Assembly (NCBI RefSeq): GCF_016734815.1
Contig: NZ_JAERQF010000007.1
Span: forward strand, 121,599-185,598
DNA from: Hymenobacter rubidus
GTDB lineage: Bacteria; Bacteroidota; Bacteroidia; Cytophagales; Hymenobacteraceae
Direction of reading: 5' to 3'
Length of the DNA: 64,000 nt
Part shown: positions 1 to 6,802 of the stretch, piece by piece
Layout of the letters: every line of letters begins with the position of its first letter
Position numbering within the stretch: the first letter of the stretch is position 1
The notes under the pieces: model-generated
Database searches by the model: none
What the model saw: the letters and a program-made list of their open reading frames with translations, nothing else
What the model was told of the DNA's origin: nothing
Translations under genes and position numbers: made by a program

Positions 1-1763
1 ATGCGATAGGAGGCAAACTGGCGAATAGGAGCCGTAATCTGGCCCTGCTCGTCCCACTTGCCGCCCACGTAGGCCCGGCCGCCCTTCAGCGTGGCCGCGT
101 AGATGGCGGTGCGCGCCGGGTCGGCGGGCGGGGTGGCGGGCTTGAGAGTGAGCGTCGCGGTTTTGTAAAGCGGCAGTAGCGGCGAGCCCACCGTCCAGAA
201 GCCGCTACCGGTGGGCTCGGGCTTGTAGGCGGTGCTCAGGTAGAGGTTGTTGAACAGCGTTTCCTTGCCAAATACCAGGTTGAGGTGGGCCGTGGCGTAG
301 CTGAATTCTTTGCCCACCGGAATCATTACCTGGCGGTCAAATTTCTTGGTGATGTCGCCGAACCGGATGGAATCGGGTAGGCCGGCGCGCAGGTCGTAGA
401 GGTACACGTTTTCGCTGTTCTGGGTGTAGCTGGGCCGGATTTCGAGGCGACGGTTGCCGCGCAGCAGCACCAGATTGGCCCCTACGGAATCGGTGCTCGG
501 GTCGGCCGCTACGGCTTTCAGCAGGTTGCGCGTGACTTCAAAGCGCAGACCGGGCCGCTTCACCACCGCCGAGCGGGTTTTGAAGTAGGCCGGCTTTTCG
601 CCGCGCAGCACCAGGTGCACCGGCGTCTGGTTGTTGTAGGAGTCAGCCAGGGTGATGTCGATGCTGTAGACCTTGCCGGCCTCCACGGTCAGGCGGCCCT
701 TGGTGGGGCCGGTAGTATACATCTGCAGGTCGTTGCCGTCGTCTACCCACAGCTTTTGCAGGGTGCGCCCTTGGGTTTGCTGGTAGAGGAAATCGACAAA
801 GTTGCCCACCTGCCGGGTGCCCGTCGGAAACGGCACGGCGTCGATGGTGTGCTGGTAAAACGGCTGCCCATTCACCTTCACCGTCACCCGCTGAATGCCG
901 TTTTTGTTCCAGGCATTGTCAAACCTATCGAAGCCCTGCACCAGCAGGCCTACCGTACCAAAGCAGCTGATGGTATCGGCCCAGGTGGTGGCCACGCCCG
1001 GCCCCGGCAGCACCTTGGGCACAAACAGGGCCTTGGCAAATACCTGCTTCACCCGCGCCTCAATGCCCAGCGGCTCCAGCGCGAAGGCCTGCAAGGTGGG
1101 CGCCACGTGGTCCTGAATTTCCGGAAAGCCTCCCCATTGCAGGGGGTTGTACTGCCGGTCCTGGGCGTCGCGCACTTCCCAGTGCATGTGCGGGCCGGCC
1201 GAGCCGCCGGTGTTGCCGCTCAGCGCCACCAGTTCGCCCCGCTTCACCGGAAACCGGTCCTTCTCGAAAAAGGCTTCCAGCTCGTAGCTCTGCTTGTCAT
1301 ACTGCCGGCGCAGCAGCTCGTCGGCCACGGCGCCTTTGAAGGCGTTGAGGTGGCCGTACACGGTGGTCAGCCCGTTTGGGTGCGTGATGTAGAGCACGTT
1401 GCCGTAGCCAAACGACGACTGCTTGAGGCGCGAAATGTAGCCATCGGCGGCGGCAAACACGGGCTGGTTCACCCCGCCGCCGGTCTTGATGTCGAGCCCG
1501 CCGTGGAAGTGGTTGGGTCGCAGCTCGCCCATGCTGCCCGCCAGAAAGCCCGGCTGGCCCGGCGCAATGGGAAACATGAAATAGCCCGGCGCCACCGTGG
1601 GCCGCCCAGCGTTCAGCAGTTCACTCAGGCTGTGTTCGTGGTCACTCGAATCGGCCTCCTGGCCGCCTACCGCACCCGGCCGCCCCGCCAGTAAGGTCAG
1701 GGCCAGACCGAAAATCAACTTCGCTTTATTCTTCAAAATCTCAATAGTCAAAAAGCACGTCAT
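1..1763 (-). CDS. M23 (LytM-type) metallopeptidase, C-terminus cut by window edge
   Basis: The minus-strand frame stays open from the start region to base 1, so the C-terminus lies outside the window. A hydrophobic signal sequence (AKLIFGLALTLLAG) is followed by the peptidase domain. Visible motifs are NHFHGGLDI (the HxxxD metal-binding pair), a TTVYGHL segment, and GPHMHWEVRD (the HxH motif typical of M23). About 390 further residues after the domain look like beta-rich accessory domains. M23 enzymes cut peptide cross-links in peptidoglycan, so a periplasmic or surface role is expected. The start is uncertain: the ATG at 1763 lies inside the palindromic repeat that follows, while a TTG at 1736 gives MKNKAKLIF and a cleaner signal peptide. 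Confidence 0.85.
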   Translation of the reverse strand, partial: MTCFLTIEILKNKAKLIFGLALTLLAGRPGAVGGQEADSSDHEHSLSELLNAGRPTVAPGYFMFPIAPGQPGFLAGSMGELRPNHFHGGLDIKTGGGVNQPVFAAADGYISRLKQSSFGYGNVLYITHPNGLTTVYGHLNAFKGAVADELLRRQYDKQSYELEAFFEKDRFPVKRGELVALSGNTGGSAGPHMHWEVRDAQDRQYNPLQWGGFPEIQDHVAPTLQAFALEPLGIEARVKQVFAKALFVPKVLPGPGVATTWADTISCFGTVGLLVQGFDRFDNAWNKNGIQRVTVKVNGQPFYQHTIDAVPFPTGTRQVGNFVDFLYQQTQGRTLQKLWVDDGNDLQMYTTGPTKGRLTVEAGKVYSIDITLADSYNNQTPVHLVLRGEKPAYFKTRSAVVKRPGLRFEVTRNLLKAVAADPSTDSVGANLVLLRGNRRLEIRPSYTQNSENVYLYDLRAGLPDSIRFGDITKKFDRQVMIPVGKEFSYATAHLNLVFGKETLFNNLYLSTAYKPEPTGSGFWTVGSPLLPLYKTATLTLKPATPPADPARTAIYAATLKGGRAYVGGKWDEQGQITAPIRQFASYR

Positions 1764-1868
1764 GCAGAGCGCAGCGAAGCATCTCGCTTGCTTTACCTAA
1801 CTCAATCGTCGCGGGGCATTATATACTGCCACAAGCAAGATGCTTCGCTGCGCTCTGCATGACGTGCT
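1755..1868. repeat. Palindromic repeat, family A copy 1
   Basis: The arms of about 36 bp carry the core CATGCAGAGCGCAGCGAAG and its reverse complement, separated by about 40 bp. It lies between the start of the M23 gene and the end of the fumarylacetoacetase-family gene. It could act as a terminator for the latter, which ends at 1883. Confidence 0.85.
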
Positions 1869-1882
1869 ATTATAAAATCAAT

Positions 1883-2497
1883 CTACCGCACGCCCAATTC
1901 CAGCAGCTTCTCCCCTTCCAGATACCCGGTCAGCTGGTCGCCGATTTTTACGGCGCCCACGCCGGCCGGTGTGCCGGTAAAAATCAAATCTCCCATTTTC
2001 AGCGAGATATATTTCGACACGAAGCTGATGATTTTGGCAAACGGGTGCAGCATCAGGCTGGAGTTGCCGGTTTGGCGGGTCTCCCCGTTTACGTCGAGGT
2101 GGAAATTGATGTTGGCCAGGTCGGCAAATTCGGCCACGGGTTTGAAGGTGGGCGAAATCGGGGCCGAGCCGTCGAAGGCTTTGGCCAGCTCCCAGGGCAG
2201 GCCCTTCTTCTTCAGCTCACTTTGCAGGTCGCGGGCCGTGAAGTCGATGCCCAACCCAATGGCGTCGAAATACGTGTGGGCAAACTGCTCGTCGATGTGG
2301 CGGCCATTCTTGCTCACGCGCAGCACCAGCTCCAGCTCGTGGTGGATGTCCTGCGAAAATTCGGGGATGAAAAACGGCTGGCCGCGTTGGAGCAGCGCCG
2401 TTTCGGGCTTCATAAAGATGACGGGTGCGGCCGGCACTTCGTTGTGCAGCTCGGCAATGTGGTCGGCATAGTTGCGGCCGATGCAAATGATTTTCAT
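1883..2497 (-). CDS. Fumarylacetoacetate hydrolase family protein
   Basis: A compact protein of 204 residues starting MKIICIGRNYADH, the usual N-terminus of short FAH-fold enzymes. It carries the metal-binding carboxylates expected for the fold (HHELELVL near residue 70, then the GLGIDFTARDLQ segment), and ends with the conserved GDLIFTGTPAGVG motif. Members hydrolyse or decarboxylate beta-diketo acids such as acylpyruvates and oxaloacetate; the substrate here cannot be told from sequence. An upstream extension to 2596 is possible in frame, but the ATG at 2497 matches the family start. It stands alone on the minus strand. Confidence 0.85.
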   Translation of the reverse strand: MKIICIGRNYADHIAELHNEVPAAPVIFMKPETALLQRGQPFFIPEFSQDIHHELELVLRVSKNGRHIDEQFAHTYFDAIGLGIDFTARDLQSELKKKGLPWELAKAFDGSAPISPTFKPVAEFADLANINFHLDVNGETRQTGNSSLMLHPFAKIISFVSKYISLKMGDLIFTGTPAGVGAVKIGDQLTGYLEGEKLLELGVR

Positions 2498-2708
2498 AGG
2501 GGACGGAAGGCAAGGCGGAAGGAAGTCAAAACTACGCCTTAGCGGCCGCTTGCGGCAACTGAAAGGCCGGTTTTCGCGCCCGCCGGACTGCCTCAACTAA
2601 ACATTTACCCGGCCTCCCGCCGTATAGGCGGCAACCACGGGCCATCAACCTGGGCCCGTAGTTACCCGCCGCACCGCCGGTTATTCCCCTACTTCTTTCC
2701 CTTGTGCC

Positions 2709-3503
2709 ATGTTCAAAAAACTCACCCTTGTAGCCAGTCTGGCTTTTGTGGCGGCCTGCTCCACGGTGCCCATCACGGGCCGCCGCCAGCTCAGCCTCGT
2801 CAGCGATTCCGAAATCAATACCCTGGCGGCCACGCAGTACCGCGAAGTCATTGCCAAAGGCCCGCTCTCGAACAATTCGCAGCAGGTGGCCATGGTTCGC
2901 ACGGTGGGCCAGCGCATTCAGGCGGCGGTCGAGTCGTACTTCCGGCAGCAGAACCAGTCCGACCAGCTGGCCGGCTACCAGTGGGAGTTCAACGTGATTG
3001 AGGACAAGCAGGAAAATGCCTGGTGCATGCCCGGCGGCAAAGTGGCCGTGTACACGGGCATCCTGCCCATTACGCAGGACGAAAACGGTCTAGCCGTGGT
3101 GATGTCGCACGAAATTGCGCACGCTGTGGCCAAGCACGGCTCCGAGCGCATGAGCCAGGGGCTGGTGCAGCAACTGGGCGGGCAGGCGCTGTCGGCCGCT
3201 TTGTCGACCAACGCGCCGGCCACGCAGCAGCTGGCGCTCCAAGCCTTCGGGGTGGGCTCGCAGCTGGGTCTGCTCCGCTACGGCCGCAACCAGGAATCGG
3301 AAGCCGACCACCTGGGCCTGATTTTCATGGCCATGGCCGGCTACAATCCCGATGGCGCCATTACGTTCTGGCAGCGCATGGATGCCCGCGAGAACCAGGC
3401 ATCCCCGCCCGAATTCCTTTCTACCCACCCCTCCAACGGCACCCGCATCGCCGATATTCAGCGCGAGCTGCCGGAGGCCCGCAAATACTACAAAGCGCGA
3501 TAA
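2709..3503 (+). CDS. M48 family metallopeptidase, lipoprotein
   Basis: A 264-residue protein with a lipoprotein signal (hydrophobic stretch then VAACS, lipid-attached Cys at about residue 17). The zinc motif HEIAH lies in VMSHEIAHAVAKHG, and the third-ligand region QESEADHLGL follows about 60 residues later, with the NPDGAITFW segment typical of the family. It resembles LoiP/YggG-like M48 peptidases, which take part in envelope protein quality control. It is expected to be anchored to a membrane and face the periplasm. No operon partner is evident; the next gene starts 148 bp downstream after a repeat-rich spacer. Confidence 0.9.
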   Translation: MFKKLTLVASLAFVAACSTVPITGRRQLSLVSDSEINTLAATQYREVIAKGPLSNNSQQVAMVRTVGQRIQAAVESYFRQQNQSDQLAGYQWEFNVIEDKQENAWCMPGGKVAVYTGILPITQDENGLAVVMSHEIAHAVAKHGSERMSQGLVQQLGGQALSAALSTNAPATQQLALQAFGVGSQLGLLRYGRNQESEADHLGLIFMAMAGYNPDGAITFWQRMDARENQASPPEFLSTHPSNGTRIADIQRELPEARKYYKAR

Positions 3504-3504
3504 G

Positions 3505-3650
3505 TTGATGAATGGGTGAATGGCTGGATGGTTGAAGGGTTGATTGGGCTAGCACTGCCGCCATGCGTATTCTAGTCCACCCATCTAACCATTCAGCCCT
3601 TCAACCGTCCAGCCATTCAACCATCCAGCAATTCACCCATTTAGCCATTC
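3505..3650. repeat. Short tandem and inverted repeats (GAATGGNTGGATGG-like)
   Basis: The left half (about 3505-3553) repeats GGTGAATGG and GGATGGTTGAAGGG variants. The right half (about 3577-3650) holds the complementary CCATTCAACCATCCAGC-type units. The whole spacer could fold into an imperfect long hairpin between the M48 gene and the next lipoprotein gene. Confidence 0.7.
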
Positions 3651-3651
3651 C

Positions 3652-4197
3652 ATGAGATACCTGCCCCGTGTACTAGGTTTAGGCCTGCTAAGCCTGCTTA
3701 TAGCCATGCTCATGTCGTGTGAAAGCACCAAGCCCGGCAAAAGCGAGTTTGGCAGCCCTACCCGCATCAAAGGCGAGGCCATTGCCAAGCCCGAAAGCCG
3801 CCAGATAGTGCACTTCACCGATACCACCACGGAGTACAAAACGCCCCGCAATGAGTTGGCGCAGGCATTTATCCGGCAGTTTGGCGATGGTACGGTGGTC
3901 GATAAAATTCAAGTTCGGAAAGCACCGGGCGCGTCCGGCAGCTACTACCTTATCGGCCTGGGCCTGCGCAATGGCATGTTCCGGGCTATGGCCCTGCCGC
4001 TGAATGGCGGGGGCGACAATACCTACTACCTGCGGCCCTCGGCCGAGCGCTATATTCTCACGAGCGTAGGCTGCCCGGCCTGCTTCTTCAATTTTGAGAA
4101 TGGCCGCATTGTGGGTACTTCCTGCTCCGAAAATTCCGGCGGCAGCCACTGCGACCTGAAAATAGAGGCTGCCAACGAATTATTTGCCGCCCAATGA
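3652..4197 (+). CDS. Hypothetical lipoprotein
   Basis: A 181-residue protein with an N-terminal hydrophobic segment and the lipobox LMSC (Cys at about residue 23), so probably lipid-anchored. The mature part has no domain I recognise. It holds a CPACF segment and a later C-S-E-N-S-G-G-S-H-C segment, which might form disulfides in the periplasm. A short reading frame overlaps its stop codon by four bases (ATGA), and a strong hairpin follows. Confidence 0.65.
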   Translation: MRYLPRVLGLGLLSLLIAMLMSCESTKPGKSEFGSPTRIKGEAIAKPESRQIVHFTDTTTEYKTPRNELAQAFIRQFGDGTVVDKIQVRKAPGASGSYYLIGLGLRNGMFRAMALPLNGGGDNTYYLRPSAERYILTSVGCPACFFNFENGRIVGTSCSENSGGSHCDLKIEAANELFAAQ

Positions 4198-4322
4198 CTA
4201 CGCGCAATAAATGGCTGCTGCGTCTCGGCCTCACGGCCCTGGCCTTGCTCATCACCACCGACCGTAAACGGCCAGTGGCGCCCCCAACCCTAAAAAGCCC
4301 GCCGAATAGCGGGCTTTTTTAA
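4194..4322 (+). CDS. Possible 42-residue membrane peptide overlapping a terminator
   Basis: The ATG overlaps the TGA of the preceding lipoprotein gene (ATGA), a normal sign of translational coupling. The peptide begins MTTRNKWLLRLGLTALALLI, one possible membrane segment with a basic N-terminus. Its last codons and TAA lie within the intrinsic terminator at 4292-4320, so the end may be fortuitous. No homology is recognised. Confidence 0.3.
   Translation: MTTRNKWLLRLGLTALALLITTDRKRPVAPPTLKSPPNSGLF
4292..4320 (+). terminator. Intrinsic terminator, usable on both strands
   Basis: An 11-bp perfect stem (AAAAAGCCCGC / GCGGGCTTTTT) with a 6-nt loop and T runs on both strands. It lies between the convergent lipoprotein and hydrolase genes. 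Confidence 0.85.
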
Positions 4323-4345
4323 TGCCACTCAATCGCCTGAATGTT

Positions 4346-5050
4346 TTATACCGGGTGCGCCATGGCGAAGCTCCGTATGCGGTCAGCCAGTCCGACGGCA
4401 TCCACTCGTTCGAGCGGGTGAGGCGTGTTGGGCAGTAATTCGTGCCGCGCCTGGGGCAGCAGTGCCGCCAGCTCGCGGCCGGCCGGGCTCCCGGCCGTGT
4501 GGTCGGCATCGCCGAGCAGCACCTGAACGGGCACCTGCAAACCAGCCAGGGAGGCCGCCGAAAGCGGCGGGTCGTCCGCGGCCGTCAGCATCAGGGCGGC
4601 GGTGGCGCGCACCACGGCAGCCCAGTCGGAAGGCGCGTGGCGCTGGCGCAGCACCTCGGCAAAAGCAGGCACCTTGGCCTGCATCTTGTCGGGGTCCAGC
4701 AGGCGGGTTTCGGCTGTTGCGCTTTCCAGCGTCCAGTCCAGCTTGGTGCCCAGCGTGGTGATGGAGGCAAACAGCGCAGGCGCCTGGCTGGCCGCCAGCA
4801 GCGCCGCGTAGCCGCCCATGCTGTAGCCAAACACATGCGCCGGCAGCACCTCGTGGGCGTCCAGAAAGCTCACCACTTCTTCGGAAAAATGCGGCAGTGT
4901 GAACGTTTCGGGCCACACCTCGCGGCCACCATGACCGGCAAAGGCGAAGCTTTTCACCTCAAAATCTGTCCGCAGCAATTCCGCCAGGGGTTCCAGGGTG
5001 GCCGGGCTGCCTAGGGCCCCGTGCAACAGCAGCAGCGTGGCCCTGGTCAT
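4346..5050 (-). CDS. Alpha/beta hydrolase
   Basis: A 234-residue hydrolase. The oxyanion segment is LLLHGALGSP at the N-terminus and the nucleophile elbow is GYSMGG, near residue 95. The acid is probably in the LLGDADHTAG segment, and the catalytic His may be in NTPHPLERV near the C-terminus. The size and motifs resemble BioH/MenH-type esterases, but the substrate is unknown. Its ATG overlaps the TGA of the Mpl-like ligase gene by four bases, so the two are co-transcribed and translationally coupled. The partner does not clearly suggest a substrate. Confidence 0.85.
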   Translation of the reverse strand: MTRATLLLLHGALGSPATLEPLAELLRTDFEVKSFAFAGHGGREVWPETFTLPHFSEEVVSFLDAHEVLPAHVFGYSMGGYAALLAASQAPALFASITTLGTKLDWTLESATAETRLLDPDKMQAKVPAFAEVLRQRHAPSDWAAVVRATAALMLTAADDPPLSAASLAGLQVPVQVLLGDADHTAGSPAGRELAALLPQARHELLPNTPHPLERVDAVGLADRIRSFAMAHPV

Positions 5051-6462
5051 GAGGCGGTTATTTCAGTGGCCAGCGCCGTGAGGTCGAGCCCATCGAACGT
5101 GCCCGACGACATAAGCAGCAGGTTGGCATCGGTCCAGTTCTGGGCCCGCAGGAAAGCGGCCAGCTCCGCGCTGTTGGTAATCACCTTCAGGTCGGGCCGC
5201 TGGAAAGCTTCGGCCACGGTAGCGGCGGCCAGCGACGGCAGGCGCTTGTGCTCCAGCACGTGCGGGTTGAAGTACACCACGGCCACGTCGGGCGCATCGA
5301 AGCAGTGCGCGTACTGCGGCAGGAAGGCTGGGTTGAGGCTGCTAAACGTGTGCAGCTCCAGGCAGGCCACCAGGCGGCGCTGCGGAAACTGCTTTTTCAG
5401 GGCCGTGGCCGTGGCTTTGAGCTTGCTGGGCGCGTGGGCAAAATCCTTGTACACCACCGAGGTAGCGCCCTGCCGCACCAGCTCCAGCCGCCGTGCCGCG
5501 CCGGGAAACGAGGCCACCGCCCGAAAAAAGTCCTTGCCCTTAATTCCCAGCTGCTTACACACTTCCTTAGCCGCCGAAATGTTGCGCAGGTTGTGCTCGC
5601 CAAATACCTGAATGGGCACTTCTTCGTCCTTCTTGTTAATCAAAAACGTGCGGCCGTCCCGAATCACGTTTTCGTGCGGCCCGTAGCCGATATAGGTCAC
5701 GTCGGGGTTGGTGGGCACGGCAATGAGCTGGGTCTGCTCGTCGTCGCGGTCGTAGATGAGCACGCCAGCCTTGGGCGTCATGTCGGCGAAGATGCGGAAC
5801 TGCTCGCGGTAGATTTCCTCGGTCGGAAACACGTTGATGTGGTCCCAGCTGATGCCCGAAATCACCCCGATGTGGTGCTGGTAGAGGTGAAATTTCGGCC
5901 GGCGGTCCACCGGCGACGACAGGTATTCGTCGCCTTCGATGATGATGATGGGCGCATCATCCGTCAGCTGCACCATCAAATCGAAACCCGTCAGCTGGGC
6001 TCCCACCGCGTAGTCGAACTTGCGGTTGTGAAACCGCAACACGTGCAGAATCAGGGCCGTGATGCTGGTTTTGCCGTGCGAGCCGCCGATGACGATGCGC
6101 TGCTTGTCGCGGCTGGCTTCGTAAATGTATTCGGGAAAGGAGTAGATTTTCAGTCCCAGTTCCTGGGCGCGGAGCAACTCGGGGTTGTCGGGGCGGGCGT
6201 GCATGCCCACTATCACGGCATCGAGGCCGGGGGTGATGCGGGCGGCGTCCCAGCCCTCCTGCGCGGGCAGCAGGCCGGCCGCGGCGAGCCGTCCCTTGGC
6301 GGGCTCGAATATTTCGTCGTCGGAGCCGGTGACGTGGGCCCCGCGCCGGTGCAGCGCCAGGGCCAGGTTGTGCATGATGCTGCCGCCCACGGCAATGAGG
6401 TGAATGGCCTGGCGTGCGCCGGCGTGCTGTTCGGGATGGACGGGACTGGTGGCAGATTCCAA
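5047..6462 (-). CDS. mpl: Mur ligase family protein, Mpl-type (peptidoglycan recycling)
   Basis: A 471-residue protein with the three-domain Mur ligase layout. There is an N-terminal Rossmann-like segment (HLIAVGGSIMHNLALAL), the ATP-binding P-loop GGSHGKTS at about residues 126-133, the central EGDEY and HHIGVISGISWDHINVF motifs, and a C-terminal ligase domain with ELHTFSSLN. The order and sequence fit UDP-N-acetylmuramate:L-alanyl-gamma-D-glutamyl-meso-diaminopimelate ligase, which recycles cell-wall tripeptide, better than MurC. Bacteroidota usually carry both. It is the first gene of a two-gene unit with the hydrolase. The exact start could be internal, because the first 18 residues are poorly conserved in character. 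Confidence 0.85.
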   Translation of the reverse strand: MESATSPVHPEQHAGARQAIHLIAVGGSIMHNLALALHRRGAHVTGSDDEIFEPAKGRLAAAGLLPAQEGWDAARITPGLDAVIVGMHARPDNPELLRAQELGLKIYSFPEYIYEASRDKQRIVIGGSHGKTSITALILHVLRFHNRKFDYAVGAQLTGFDLMVQLTDDAPIIIIEGDEYLSSPVDRRPKFHLYQHHIGVISGISWDHINVFPTEEIYREQFRIFADMTPKAGVLIYDRDDEQTQLIAVPTNPDVTYIGYGPHENVIRDGRTFLINKKDEEVPIQVFGEHNLRNISAAKEVCKQLGIKGKDFFRAVASFPGAARRLELVRQGATSVVYKDFAHAPSKLKATATALKKQFPQRRLVACLELHTFSSLNPAFLPQYAHCFDAPDVAVVYFNPHVLEHKRLPSLAAATVAEAFQRPDLKVITNSAELAAFLRAQNWTDANLLLMSSGTFDGLDLTALATEITAS

Positions 6463-6680
6463 ATCGGGGGAGTGGTTAATGGGTCGTTGTCAATTATCGG
6501 CGAAACGTGTCAGCAAGGTATCCTCGAAATTGACCGCAGGCACCCTATTCCCGACAATTGACAACGAGTAACTGACAATCAGAAAGCAAGGGCGCGAAAG
6601 TACAAAATCCCGGCCGCCGCCGCCATTCCATAGCCAAAAGAATCTGTTTTTCCACCCAATCTTTTCCCCTTCGTCGGGGT

Positions 6681-6688
6681 TAACTTTG
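6681..6688 (+). promoter_or_regulatory. Candidate Bacteroidota -7 box upstream of dnaB
   Basis: TAACTTTG matches the TAnnTTTG consensus exactly and lies 114 bp before the dnaB ATG. A convincing -33 TTG is not obvious. Confidence 0.45.
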
Positions 6689-6802
6689 TAAGTACTGCCT
6701 ACCGTACTCGCAGCACTCACCACTATTGCCAGATTTTTAAGCGGTTCTTTAGAAACGGCTTATTTACTCTGTTTCAATCCATAGAATTCCCTGACCCACA
6801 CT

